Source of the DNA: Methanococcoides alaskense
GTDB lineage: Archaea; Halobacteriota; Methanosarcinia; Methanosarcinales; Methanosarcinaceae
Length of the DNA stretch: 64,000 nt
NCBI RefSeq assembly: GCF_027594145.1
Contig: NZ_JAQFFK010000003.1
Span: 1 to 64,000, forward strand
Direction of reading: 5' to 3'
The notes beneath the pieces are model-generated. The model was given only the letters and a program-made list of their open reading frames with translations. It did not search any database and was not told the origin of the DNA. Below, piece after piece: positions 10,721 through 20,103 of this stretch. The position numbers were made by a program, and so were the translations under genes. Positions within the stretch are counted from its first letter, which is position 1. Every line of letters starts with the position of its first letter.

Positions 10721-11791
10721 TTAGACGACCTTCATCACTTCTTTTTGTGCCATATATAAGAGGTCCAGCAGGTCAATGACTGGAACATCACTTGCCTGTT
10801 CCAGATTCGTCCTACACAACGGACAGCATGTTACAATATTGTCCACACCATCGGGAACATCCATTATCCTCTTTTTAGCAATTGAAGCCGAAAGGTCAGG
10901 ATAGCCTTTCCTAACTCCCCCGCCACCTCCACAACATCTGGCATTTTCCCTGTTGGTCCTCATCTCTTTAAGGTCACAGACAGCCATTATCAGTTTTCGG
11001 GGAGCATCAAATATCCTGTTTGCTCTGCCAAGATGACACGGATCGTGATAAGTTACCGTGAGATCCAGTCTTCCAAGCCCCAACTCATCCATATGTTCCA
11101 CCAAAAACTCAGTGATGTGAACGACATTGAACCTGTCGGGATAGTCATTCTTGAACGTATTATAACAACCTGCACAACTGGCTATTATGGTATGTGCACC
11201 GGTGTTTTCGATCTGCTCAAGATTATGTCTTATGAGCTCATCCGCATCGAATCCTGTCCTGAGTAGCGGAGAGCCACAACATACCTCATCGGAAAGTACG
11301 GTCACCCCCATATCTCTGATAAGGTCATATGTCCTGAGAGCAGCTTCCCTGAACCGATATGAACCAAGGCACCCTACGAAATATACATAGTCTGCAACCT
11401 TGGGAACATCCCTTTGCCCCAGGATAAAACTTGTATCAGACCTCTTTTCGCCAAGGGGATTTCCTGTAAGAAGAGTATTATTATACAATTCTAATTGTGA
11501 ACCTTTGACCTTGCCCATCCTGACAAGGTCGCGACGTAACTCTTCGAAGACATCAGTTGGCTTTGCTCCTGCAGGACACATCTGCTCACACAACCCACAT
11601 ATGGTACAGGTATTGATGCTATCGATCATACTTTCATCCACATCCATCCCTTTTGAGATGCCCTTTGCAAGAAGCATACGCCCTCTCGTACTGAAAGATT
11701 CCCAGCCAAGTTCTTCAAAGACCGGGCATATACTGCGACATGTCCCGCAACGGACACATTTGAGGATCGACCTTTGCTTATCTTCCTGCAT
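10721..11791 (-). CDS. CCG-domain Fe-S oxidoreductase, GlcF/LldE-like subunit
   Basis: Predicted electron-transfer subunit for the FAD oxidase encoded just upstream. Two N-terminal 4Fe-4S motifs are visible (CVRCGTCRSICP and CTICGLCEQMCP). Two cysteine-rich CCG domains follow (EVCCGSPLL and ARCCGGGGG). The ATG at 11791 is chosen because it lies 1 bp after the oxidase TGA and begins MQEDKQ, directly before the first cluster. A longer frame to 11836 would overlap the oxidase by 44 bp. Final length is about 356 residues. The likely role is 2-hydroxyacid (D-lactate or glycolate) oxidation. Confidence 0.87.
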   Translation of the reverse strand: MQEDKQRSILKCVRCGTCRSICPVFEELGWESFSTRGRMLLAKGISKGMDVDESMIDSINTCTICGLCEQMCPAGAKPTDVFEELRRDLVRMGKVKGSQLELYNNTLLTGNPLGEKRSDTSFILGQRDVPKVADYVYFVGCLGSYRFREAALRTYDLIRDMGVTVLSDEVCCGSPLLRTGFDADELIRHNLEQIENTGAHTIIASCAGCYNTFKNDYPDRFNVVHITEFLVEHMDELGLGRLDLTVTYHDPCHLGRANRIFDAPRKLIMAVCDLKEMRTNRENARCCGGGGGVRKGYPDLSASIAKKRIMDVPDGVDNIVTCCPLCRTNLEQASDVPVIDLLDLLYMAQKEVMKVV

Positions 11792-11792
11792 A

Positions 11793-13166
11793 TCAAAGCC
11801 CCATTTTACCCGGATTAAGTATCCCTTTCGGATCAAGGGCCTTCTTTATCTGCCGCATCGCCTCAAGAGAAGTTGGATGTTCCAGTTCCATATACATCGC
11901 TCGTGCCTTCCCCACCCCATGCTCGGCACTCACAGTACCACCCACAGAGATCGCACGCCTGTATATCCTGTCCGCTACGGCATGCGCACTTTCCAGTTCT
12001 TCCTCACTGAGCATATCGATGGCCATCCCGGTATGGAGATTCCCATCGCCGATATGCCCATAGGTCATGATGTGAATATCGAACTCTTCTGAAAGCGAAC
12101 GCACGTATTCGAGCATACCGGGTAGTTCTTTTATTGGAACCCCAATGTCTTCTCCTACATAGATACGAGTGCGCTTAACATCGATCTTTGATATGGCAGC
12201 ACCTACCAGCCTGCGTGCCTTCCATAGATTCTCACTTTCAGCTCCACTCTCAGCGACCTTTATGGCAGAAGCCAGCTCCTCACAGGCTTTCCCCACAAGA
12301 GCAGCTTCTTCCTTGACCGCATTCTCCATCCCGTCCACTTCTATCATAAGAATAGCACCCACATCAGGAAGTTCCACGGAAGGGTCGAACCTCCTGACCG
12401 CCTTGATGGCAGTACTGTCAAGGATCTCACACGCAGAGGGTATGATCCCGGATGAGAGCACCTTCACCACGGCCTCACCGGCAAGAGTGGTATTGTCAAA
12501 GGATGCAAGTATGACACTGCGGGCATGGGGCAGGGGATGAATCTTGAGCACAGCCTTAGTGATGATACCAAGAGTACCTTCAGAACCTACCATCAGATCG
12601 GTTAGATCATACCCTGAAGCTGTTTTCAAAGTCTTCGAGCCGGTGTGCACTATTCTGCCATCGGCCATCACTACCTCAAGATCGAGAACATAGTTCCTGG
12701 TAGTACCGTATTTCACACATCTCATCCCACTTCCATTGTTCGCCATGAGCCCGCCGATGGTACACATGGCAGTGCTTCCGGGATCAGGGGGGAAGAAAAA
12801 CCCATACGGTTCCAGTGCCTTGTTAATTTCTTCGTGAACAACACCGGATTCCACCGTGATCTGAAGATTGTCAATATCAATGTCAAGGATGCGGTCCATT
12901 GAGCACATATCAAGCACAATGCCGCCTTCTACAGCAACCGCACCGCCGCAAAGACCTGAGCCTGCTCCCCTTGCAACAACAGGAGTGTTAGACATGTCCG
13001 CTAATTTCACCACATCAGCCACCTGTTCAGTGGTTGCAGGCCTTACAACAACTTCCGGCAGCCCTTCCACACCGGAAGCATCAAAGGAATAACAGTAAAG
13101 CTCTGACATTCGGGTAGAAACATTCTCTTTCCCGAGAATCTCCTCAAGTTCTTTAGCGAGCATCAT
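11793..13166 (-). CDS. FAD-linked 2-hydroxyacid oxidase, GlcD/D-lactate dehydrogenase-like
   Basis: A 457-residue flavoprotein. The N-terminal PCMH FAD-binding domain shows VVARGAGSGLCGGA and the GSEGTLGIIT segment. The C-terminal domain has the metal-binding YGHIGDGNLHTG and SAEHGVG, and ends LNPGKMGL, typical of GlcD and D-lactate dehydrogenases. It is probably the catalytic partner of the Fe-S protein encoded 1 bp downstream. D-lactate and glycolate cannot be told apart from sequence. It is divergently transcribed from arcS. Confidence 0.9.
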   Translation of the reverse strand: MMLAKELEEILGKENVSTRMSELYCYSFDASGVEGLPEVVVRPATTEQVADVVKLADMSNTPVVARGAGSGLCGGAVAVEGGIVLDMCSMDRILDIDIDNLQITVESGVVHEEINKALEPYGFFFPPDPGSTAMCTIGGLMANNGSGMRCVKYGTTRNYVLDLEVVMADGRIVHTGSKTLKTASGYDLTDLMVGSEGTLGIITKAVLKIHPLPHARSVILASFDNTTLAGEAVVKVLSSGIIPSACEILDSTAIKAVRRFDPSVELPDVGAILMIEVDGMENAVKEEAALVGKACEELASAIKVAESGAESENLWKARRLVGAAISKIDVKRTRIYVGEDIGVPIKELPGMLEYVRSLSEEFDIHIMTYGHIGDGNLHTGMAIDMLSEEELESAHAVADRIYRRAISVGGTVSAEHGVGKARAMYMELEHPTSLEAMRQIKKALDPKGILNPGKMGL

Positions 13167-13255
13167 CTTAACCTGAAAGTCTTTTTAAAAATAAACGTTT
13201 GGGTACTTATGTTCAGTAGAAAAGATTTACATCTACTTAAGCATATTAGGGAAAC

Positions 13256-15103
13256 ATGACATCATACTTTGAGGTAGAACAACGGGATGGTGCTGCCCGA
13301 ATTGGAAAAATACTCTTTCCAACACCAGTAAGGACACCATATATAATTGATACAGCATCCCTTAAAGATGCCCATTCCCCCATAACAGATGCAGGCTCCA
13401 TCTGGAACATCTCTATTGAAGAAGCGGAAGAAAGGATCAGGAAGATTCGCGAAGAGGTCGGGGATGAAACTATTATCATACTCCCTCATCAGGACCTGAC
13501 CCTGGAAGTACCTGAAGATATGGTACTGAAGATCTCGGAGAGAACCGAAGTTGAATCCACAGGTCCCATAGGCCGCATCTTCCGCAAAGGTGTGGATGTG
13601 AAAAAGGCTGACCTTTACGTAATGGAAGGTGCAGGTTCTTTAGAAGGCAATGCGAGAAAGTTCTTGGAGAGACTTATCGATCTGAAAGATAGTGTTGCTC
13701 CTGATACCGCTATTTACCTGCCGAACCTCTGTACCCCTGTAAATGCTGCAATGCTTATTTACCTTGGAATAGATATTGTTGATGATACAAAGGCAATAAT
13801 AGCCGGATATAACGATATCTACATGACAACTGCCGGCAAATATTTCCTTGATTCGATGACAGAGCTGCCATGCAGATGTGAAGCATGCGCACCTATTACA
13901 CTCGAGGAACTAAGAGCAATGCCTAAAGCTGATAGGGCAGAGCTGATCAGCAGACATAACCGCAACATGCTAGAAGCAGAGATAGTCCTAGCAAGGGAAA
14001 GGATACGCTCCGGTAACCTTCGTGAATACATTGAAGGACAGTGTAGAACAGAACCGTGGCTTGCAGCACTTTTGAGGCTTTCCGATACCCAGTACGACTA
14101 CATGGAAAAGCAAACCCCTATTGTCAGGTCCAACCAGATGCTTGCAACAACTTCTGAATCCATGACAAGGCCTGAAGTCGTTAGGTTTGCAAAAAGGATA
14201 CAGGAAAGATATACGCCTCCAGAATCCGAAATACTCGTGCTTTTTCCCTGTTCAGCAAAGAAACCATATTCAATATCCAATTCCCATAACAAGTTCATAA
14301 AATCACTTGGAAAGTACAGGAAATTCGTACATGAGGTAATCCTTACCTCCCCACTCGGTATCGTACCTAGGGAACTTGAAATGACCTATCCTGCAGCACA
14401 TTATGATACTGTTGTGACAGGATACTGGGATGCTGAAGAAATAAAGTGGGTCTCCTCCTGCCTCAGGGATTATCTTTCAAAACACAAATATTCACATGTC
14501 GTAGCACATTTGGAAGGAGCTTACAGGGAAATATGTGAGATAGTCTCAGAACAACTTTCCATCGATTTCATCTATACAAGTACAGGGAACGTGTCCTCAT
14601 ACGATTCCCTTGATAACCTGAAAAAGACCCTTTCTGAGATAGTATCAGAAAAGGAGTATAAGCAGAGCAGATCAAGGACCGACATGATGCGTGCTATTGC
14701 AGACTACCAGTTCGGCTCAGGTGCCGGTAAGCTGGTCGTACCTGACGATGCAAAGATAAAGGCGCCATTCCCCAAACATCAGGTATTCATTGGCAAAGAG
14801 CAGATAGCTACAATGATACCACAGTATGGTACACTCGCACTTACCGTTGCAGGGATACGATTACTTTCAAATTCCGAAGAGTACTCAGGTTATACGGTGA
14901 CCATAGATGATTTCCTCCCAAGAGGCTCATTGCTTGCACCTGGCGTTGTTGCAGCTGACAAGAATATCAGACCCGGAGATGAGGTTATGATCACCGGAAG
15001 TAAAGCAATAGGTGTCGGACGTGCTATGATGAGTGGAGAAGAGATGGTGGGGTCTTCACGAGGGGTAGCTGTGGACCTCAGGCATGTAAAAAAGGCTAAC
15101 TAA
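13256..15103 (+). CDS. arcS: Archaeosine synthase ArcS (PUA-domain protein)
   Basis: A 615-residue enzyme that modifies the 7-cyano-7-deazaguanine at position 15 of archaeal tRNA on the way to archaeosine. The N-terminal half is a degenerate TGT-like barrel with CRCEAC near residue 205. The centre holds the ArcS signature FPCSAKKPYSISNSH with its lysine. The C-terminal about 75 residues form a PUA RNA-binding domain (RPGDEVMITG). Family placement is secure from the signature and domain order. It stands alone, divergent from the oxidase genes, with a TATA-like AT stretch upstream. Confidence 0.93.
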   Translation: MTSYFEVEQRDGAARIGKILFPTPVRTPYIIDTASLKDAHSPITDAGSIWNISIEEAEERIRKIREEVGDETIIILPHQDLTLEVPEDMVLKISERTEVESTGPIGRIFRKGVDVKKADLYVMEGAGSLEGNARKFLERLIDLKDSVAPDTAIYLPNLCTPVNAAMLIYLGIDIVDDTKAIIAGYNDIYMTTAGKYFLDSMTELPCRCEACAPITLEELRAMPKADRAELISRHNRNMLEAEIVLARERIRSGNLREYIEGQCRTEPWLAALLRLSDTQYDYMEKQTPIVRSNQMLATTSESMTRPEVVRFAKRIQERYTPPESEILVLFPCSAKKPYSISNSHNKFIKSLGKYRKFVHEVILTSPLGIVPRELEMTYPAAHYDTVVTGYWDAEEIKWVSSCLRDYLSKHKYSHVVAHLEGAYREICEIVSEQLSIDFIYTSTGNVSSYDSLDNLKKTLSEIVSEKEYKQSRSRTDMMRAIADYQFGSGAGKLVVPDDAKIKAPFPKHQVFIGKEQIATMIPQYGTLALTVAGIRLLSNSEEYSGYTVTIDDFLPRGSLLAPGVVAADKNIRPGDEVMITGSKAIGVGRAMMSGEEMVGSSRGVAVDLRHVKKAN

Positions 15104-15193
15104 GGCATTAATTTGCTTTTGAGGTCTTTTTCCTTTTTTCTTAGTCCTTCTTTCAATATTCTTTTTTATAATGAGATACCTTACTAAAAGACA

Positions 15194-15637
15194 ATGATAG
15201 TCAGAAATTTTATGCCTCAGGATTTTGAACAGGTTCTGACCATTGAAATGGAAGCATTTACAGAGCACAATCCTTTCGTTTACATGAACTTCTATGAGAT
15301 GAACGATGAAGGATTTCTTGTTGCAACCACGGGCAATAAGGTCATTGGTTTCGTCATGGGCTATCGGTCTGAGACGAACGAAGGCCGTATATTCTCCCTG
15401 GCAGTAAAAAAGGAATGGCAGAACAGGGGAGTTGGAAAAAAGCTCCTTAATTCTATTCTGGACCTGTTCAAAGATGAGGGCATAAGATCTGCGACCCTTG
15501 AGGTCAGGAGCAGCAACGACAAAGCTATTCAGATGTACAGGAAAATGGATTTTATAGCTTGCTGGATAGAGCACGATTATTATTCGGATGGAGAAAGTGG
15601 AATCATTATGAAAAAACAACTTTCCCCAAGGTCATAG
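15194..15637 (+). CDS. GNAT-family N-acetyltransferase (RimI-like)
   Basis: A 147-residue acetyltransferase with the acetyl-CoA loop QNRGVGKKLL, strand ATLEVRSSN and the SNDKAIQMYRKMDF helix typical of RimI. It may acetylate protein N-termini, but the substrate is unproven. It ends in TAG, the only TAG-terminated gene here that looks complete. The frame stays open 25 more codons to TAA at 15713-15715, but that segment holds a perfect hairpin (15665-15680) suggesting a terminator, and the protein already has full family length. Confidence 0.85.
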   Translation: MIVRNFMPQDFEQVLTIEMEAFTEHNPFVYMNFYEMNDEGFLVATTGNKVIGFVMGYRSETNEGRIFSLAVKKEWQNRGVGKKLLNSILDLFKDEGIRSATLEVRSSNDKAIQMYRKMDFIACWIEHDYYSDGESGIIMKKQLSPRS

Positions 15638-15664
15638 ACCAATCACTCCAAGAATATCTCTTTT

Positions 15665-15680
15665 GAAGTGCCTTCACTTC
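15665..15680. terminator. Hairpin between convergent GNAT and UPF0058 genes
   Basis: GAAGTG-cctt-CACTTC is a perfect 6-bp stem with a tetraloop, preceded on the plus strand by tctcttt. It lies 27 nt after the TAG of the GNAT gene and before the convergent UPF0058 stop. It is a plausible end-of-transcript structure, and is one reason to treat the TAG as a true stop. Confidence 0.4.
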
Positions 15681-15711
15681 CTGAGACCAAGTTCCAATTG
15701 CCTGACAATAT

Positions 15712-15999
15712 TTAATTATTGCTGATAGGGGAGTGCCTTCCAGTGCGCTCTGCAAATTCCTGCATTCTTACAGATGTTCTGCCAATGCCAGAAAGCTCAT
15801 CTTCTGAGATTATTGAAGCAAGATGGTTTCCAAGTACAAATATGGCATGTTTATGATCTGCTTTACTGCGATGGATATGAACAGGACTTATTGACAGTGA
15901 TCCATATTCAGAAAAATCATAATCACTGCTCTGAGATTCCAGATGTCTCTTTATCTGAGCTAATAATGTATGCAACTGAATCAATTCATCTTTTTGCAT
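15712..15999 (-). CDS. UPF0058-family protein
   Basis: A 95-residue protein that matches, by recognition, the archaeal UPF0058 family: MQKDELIQLHTLLAQIK start, then SPVHIHRSKADHKHAIF and LGNHLASII. The family has no established function. There is no signal peptide or membrane segment. It converges on the GNAT gene, and its minus-strand promoter region (16000-16170) is AT-rich with a TATA-like catataaat. Confidence 0.75.
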   Translation of the reverse strand: MQKDELIQLHTLLAQIKRHLESQSSDYDFSEYGSLSISPVHIHRSKADHKHAIFVLGNHLASIISEDELSGIGRTSVRMQEFAERTGRHSPISNN

Positions 16000-16173
16000 G
16001 GTTTTAGTCCGTTTTCTTTACACCACACTATTTTGTGTGCGTTGCATTACAGTAAACTTAAGACTCAAATAAAACCATTATTCGCGGACGAGCCATTCCT
16101 ATTTATCATATAAATGTTTTTTGATTTATTTTTTATGATTAATAATGCTCTATTGAGGGAAAAAGAGAAAAGA

Positions 16174-16194
16174 TTTGATCCTTAGAGGATCAAA
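16174..16194 (-). terminator. Hairpin and T-rich tract at the end of dnaG
   Basis: TTTGATCCT-cta-AGGATCAAA is a perfect 9-bp stem on the minus strand overlapping the dnaG stop codon (16190-16192). It is followed by TCTTTTCTCTTTTTCCC. The arrangement is a terminator-like structure for dnaG. Confidence 0.6.
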
Positions 16195-17713
16195 AATCAG
16201 ATGCTGTCAGAATATTGACACTTGCAGGGCTTTTTGCAATATTGCCCTTTTTCACACCAATAAGGTTCTCAATACCCTTGTCAGATGCGATATCCAGGAT
16301 ACGCTGAGTTACGACACCATCGAAAATAACGCTCTTGATCCCTTCATCGTTCTCTTTCAGTGTGTTGACCAGATCACGAACTGCAGTTTCCTCAATGATC
16401 TCATCCTTTGAATCCAAAAGCCTTGCTCCAAGAGTTCCATTCAGTGCATCAGAGTGTGGTTTGAACCTAAGTGCCTGTGGAGAGAGCACTGAGGGCTTTG
16501 CTTCTTTTGGCGCCCTTGTTTCCCTGGGTGCTGTTGTTTCTCTAGTTGCTGTTGTTTCCCTGAGTGCCCTTGTTGCTCTAGATGCCGTTGTTTCCCTAGT
16601 TGCTGTTGTTTCCCTGGGTGCCCTTGTTGCTCTAGATGCCGTTGTTTCCCTGGTTGCTGTTGTTTCCCTTGGTACCCTTGTTGCCCTAGATGCCGTTGTT
16701 TCCCTAGGCGCCCTCGTTGCTCTTGATACCCTCGGTTTCTCTTCGGACATGGAAGGTTTGCTAGCCACTTTGGTAGCAACAGGTGCAGAGACCTCACTCG
16801 TTGGCCTTTCCTTGCGCTTTGGAATGCGTGTGACCCTGCTACCCTTAGCAGGTTTTTCTATCTGTTCAGGTTTAACATCTGTTTTGATAGAGTAATTTTC
16901 AAGAGCCTGCTCGACCGGGATCTTCTGCCTCAGTGCGCGTACGATCTCCCTCTGAACAAGGTCTTCGACACTCTTTCCGTCAGGAGCACGTGCAATGTAA
17001 TCAATGTCTGCAACCTGTAGAAGCTCCTTTATGATGAGCTTTCCACCACGGTCACCGTCTGTGAATGCAGTTACGGTCTTTTTCTTTGTGAGCTCTGCAA
17101 CCTCAGGTGGCACATTGGTGCCGCCTACACAGATAGTGTTCTTGATACCATATCTCAAAAGGTTCAGCACATCTGCCCTACCTTCAACAACAACGATCGC
17201 ATCGGATTCGACCACATTAGGACCACATGGGATCTTGTTCTTTCCATAGTACTCCATCTCTTCAATGCGTACTGACTGACGAACTTCGTCTGCGATCTCC
17301 TGGGATTCCGGAAGGTTCTCATCGAACATGTCAGTAAGAATGTACTTTGCACGCTCAATGATATGTTTCCTTTTGGTTGCACGAACATCCTCGATCTGTG
17401 TGATCTCGATCTTTGCCGTACATGGACCTACTCTGTCAATGGTCTCAAGGGATGCTGCAAGAATAGATGTCTCAACCCTATCGAGGCTGGATGGAATAAA
17501 GATATTACCTTTGGTCTTACCGCCCTTTGCACCTACTGCAACTTCTATCCTTCCGATACGGCCGGTCTTTTGAAGATCGCGCAGGTCCAGGTCTGAACCG
17601 AGCAGACCCTCTGTCTGGCCAAAAATAGCTCCTACAATATCAGGACGTTCAATTATTCCGTCAGCGCTGATCTTTGAATGAATGATATATTTAGTGGTGT
17701 CTGTATTTTGCAT
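16190..17713 (-). CDS. dnaG: Archaeal DnaG-like primase / exosome-associated protein
   Basis: A 507-residue archaeal DnaG. The Toprim core (about 165-260) includes [15 protein letters not shown] and AFTDGDRGG with its acidic residues. The N-terminal [15 protein letters not shown] and the C-terminal [11 protein letters not shown] domain are characteristic. In archaea this protein is reported both as a primase and as an exosome subunit. Unusual here is a low-complexity linker between Toprim and the C-terminal domain, built from [12 protein letters not shown] units in 18-residue (54-bp) tandem repeats (about 16510-16735). It is transcribed leftward from an AT-rich region. Confidence 0.93.
   Translation of the reverse strand: MQNTDTTKYIIHSKISADGIIERPDIVGAIFGQTEGLLGSDLDLRDLQKTGRIGRIEVAVGAKGGKTKGNIFIPSSLDRVETSILAASLETIDRVGPCTAKIEITQIEDVRATKRKHIIERAKYILTDMFDENLPESQEIADEVRQSVRIEEMEYYGKNKIPCGPNVVESDAIVVVEGRADVLNLLRYGIKNTICVGGTNVPPEVAELTKKKTVTAFTDGDRGGKLIIKELLQVADIDYIARAPDGKSVEDLVQREIVRALRQKIPVEQALENYSIKTDVKPEQIEKPAKGSRVTRIPKRKERPTSEVSAPVATKVASKPSMSEEKPRVSRATRAPRETTASRATRVPRETTATRETTASRATRAPRETTATRETTASRATRALRETTATRETTAPRETRAPKEAKPSVLSPQALRFKPHSDALNGTLGARLLDSKDEIIEETAVRDLVNTLKENDEGIKSVIFDGVVTQRILDIASDKGIENLIGVKKGNIAKSPASVNILTASDF
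16510..16735 (-). repeat. 54-bp tandem coding repeat in the dnaG linker
   Basis: About four units encode variants of the peptide [18 protein letters not shown], with some units shortened to 12 residues. The nucleotide copies differ by scattered substitutions, so the array has existed for some time but can still slip. The encoded linker is highly basic (Arg/Thr) and lacks hydrophobic residues, so it is expected to be disordered and possibly nucleic-acid binding. Confidence 0.8.
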
Positions 17714-18741
17714 ATTATCTCCTTCTTATACAGTAGTTGCCATATTAGGCAGGATCTACGTTTAAACAGACTAACAAAATAGGACCAAATATGCATACTA
17801 CAAAATAGGCTCTTAAGAGTAGAAGAAAGAAGATCTTTCGGCTGCATGTACTATGTCAGATATTGTCTATTGACCATCAATTCAAACAAATTCCCCATAG
17901 TTTGAACTACCAAGTAAGGCATCAACTCTCCAGATAATCCACATATATATAAGACATCCCAAAATCCCCTCGTGCATCAATTGCACATGGATGTGTCATC
18001 TGTTAATGCGAATAATTCTGCATGCTGATATCGAACCTTTGAATAGCTATAGACAATTGACACAAATTATAAAGTGCCGTTTGTCCAATTCCTATAATAT
18101 GAATAAGCCTGACTCTCTCGACTGCTCCTTCTGCTTGTAATATGTGATAATGGTGCGCATTAAGTGAGGGCGCAACCACAATGATCCAGATCTTATTTTG
18201 ATAATCTGTTTATTTCCATTGGATAAATCACCCAATGGAATATTTGATAAATTAATTAAATATTATTGTGATATTATTCCAATCACAACAGACTAGTTAG
18301 TTCTTACACTTTAATAACTTTGTGGTTTTGGATCTTTCTGAAATACCTCTGCACCACGATTTCAAAAATGTGTTCGAAAAAGTATTTTAAGGATCATTAT
18401 GGTATTATAAAATGGATGTAATTAAATACATCACAGCATCCTCTTTAAAATATAAAAATCACACCATGATCGATGTATATTCATTAAAATCAAACACGGC
18501 AACCATACCCAAATTTATCTGATGTGGAGCCAAAATATCGTTATATGCCAACATGGTTAAATATAATAACATAATAGGGACGCTGACGAGCGGGACACAT
18601 TATTTTTTACTACAATAACCCCCCCCCACTCCCCAAACTCGCTCGTCAATTATCTTACTGTTCTATTATCCTCGGTTATTCAACAGATACGGCTCTCATC
18701 AAATGCCAAAACCCTAATAACATGCATTTGAAATTATCTTT
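17714..18741. other. Long non-coding interval with candidate small RNA
   Basis: About 1 kb without a convincing ORF. Seen inside: a TATA element, acatatatataag, near 17941-17953; a hairpin GTGCA-tcaat-TGCAC near 17972-17986 at the expected start; and a perfect stem TTCCATTGG/CCAATGGAA at 18214-18240 followed by AT-rich sequence. Together they could bound a transcript of about 270 nt. Further right a 9-bp inverted repeat, TGACGAGCG (18584-18592) and CGCTCGTCA (18640-18648), flanks a C9 run. No match to a known RNA class was recognised. Confidence 0.35.
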
Positions 18742-20103
18742 ATGAAAGATATTAGAAAATACGACCTTGCCATCATAGGCGGAGGTGCTGCCGGACTTAC
18801 TACTGCTACACATGTAAAACGGTGTAAGGACCTTTCCGTCATAGTCATTTCAAAGGATGCCCACATATCGTACAGTGAATGTGGGATACCTTTCAAGCTG
18901 GCAGGCAAAGTACATGATTTTGATTCTCTTATTGTCAAAACTCCTGACTTCTTTGATAAAATGGGGATAGACATAGAACTTGAAACCGAAGCCCTATCAA
19001 TAGATATTCTCAATCGAAAAATTGAGCTTGAGAACTGTGATATCTTATTCGATAAGCTTGTAATCGCTACCGGTGGAAAACAACGGATACCTCAACCCTT
19101 ACAGAAATATATCGGAATGGATGGCATATTTACTATACAAACACTTGCTGATGGCATGAAAATAGAAAGTGCACTTCTTTCTGCTAAGACCATGGTCATC
19201 ATCGGTGCAGGTGCAATAGGTGTTGAAACTGCAGCAGGCATAGCGAAAAGAGGGATAGACACTACACTGATCAACCGTGGCCCTGCAATTCTTTCACGTC
19301 TGATTGATCCTGATATGGCAGAAATCGTTTCAGAATTCCTCAAGTCCATAGGTGTAAACCTCATTACAGGAAATATACCGGATAGTATCGAAGGGAAAGA
19401 AAGGGTGGAGAACGTTCTAATTTCAGGAGAACGAATACCAGCGGATATTGTTATAATAAGCACAGGAATATTACCTGATGTCGAGCTTGCAGAAAATGCA
19501 GGTATTTCCACAGGAGAACTTGGAGGTATTATCGTGAACGAACACCTTCAGGCATTTGTGGACGGCAATTTTTCAACCGACATCTTTGCAGGCGGAGATT
19601 GTTGTGAGATAACAGATTTTATCACCAACAAAGGAACACTTGTACAACTCGCTCCTGCTGCAAGACATATGGCTACGATAATGGCCAACAACATCTGTGG
19701 GAAAGATACCGTACTCAAACCTCTTCTGGGTCCCAGTATCTACGTTGCAGGTGATCTCCTGATAGGCTCGGTGGGCCTTACAAGTAAAAGAGCAAGGTCA
19801 GAAGACATCGATGTCATCACAGGTTACGCTACAGGAGTGACAAAAGCATCTTACTTCCCAGGCAGCAGTGATATCCACATCAAGCTTATTTTCAGTGATG
19901 ATCGACTTACAGGTGCACAGATAATCGGAAAAAGCGGTGTAAAAGAAAGAATTGACAGCCTTGCTTTCATGATAAAGAAGAAGGCCACAATTGAAGAAAT
20001 GCTTTCAATTGAAACCTGTTACGCACCACCGGTATCTACCGTTGTGGACCCCCTTATGTATGCAATTAAAGATGCTTTCAGGAAAATAAAGGCAAGAACA
20101 TGA
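18742..20103 (+). CDS. FAD/NAD(P)-dependent disulfide oxidoreductase (CoA-disulfide reductase/NADH oxidase-like)
   Basis: A 453-residue flavoprotein with a Rossmann FAD motif (AIIGGGAAGLTTA), a second NAD(P) motif (VIIGAGAIGVETA), DIFAGGDCCE for FAD, and the single redox cysteine in SECGIPF near residue 47. That cysteine pattern is typical of CoA-disulfide reductases and NADH oxidases/peroxidases. Predicted roles are thiol redox homeostasis or oxygen/peroxide defence; the substrate is not resolved. Its TGA overlaps the start of rtcA (ATGA at 20100-20103), so the two are translationally linked although the functional link is unclear. Confidence 0.88.
   Translation: MKDIRKYDLAIIGGGAAGLTTATHVKRCKDLSVIVISKDAHISYSECGIPFKLAGKVHDFDSLIVKTPDFFDKMGIDIELETEALSIDILNRKIELENCDILFDKLVIATGGKQRIPQPLQKYIGMDGIFTIQTLADGMKIESALLSAKTMVIIGAGAIGVETAAGIAKRGIDTTLINRGPAILSRLIDPDMAEIVSEFLKSIGVNLITGNIPDSIEGKERVENVLISGERIPADIVIISTGILPDVELAENAGISTGELGGIIVNEHLQAFVDGNFSTDIFAGGDCCEITDFITNKGTLVQLAPAARHMATIMANNICGKDTVLKPLLGPSIYVAGDLLIGSVGLTSKRARSEDIDVITGYATGVTKASYFPGSSDIHIKLIFSDDRLTGAQIIGKSGVKERIDSLAFMIKKKATIEEMLSIETCYAPPVSTVVDPLMYAIKDAFRKIKART

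Noticed and set aside
15635..15715. GNAT gene TAG as another readthrough site with a 25-codon extension
   Set aside because: The acetyltransferase is already full length, and the extension contains a perfect 6-bp hairpin likely to be a terminator. Kept only as a weak note.
16510..16735. CRISPR-like repeat array
   Set aside because: The units are contiguous coding repeats without unique spacers, in frame with dnaG.
16335..16895. Plus-strand 186-codon frame opposite dnaG
   Set aside because: Its VAVVSL repeats mirror the dnaG linker repeat on the other strand; dnaG is the real gene.
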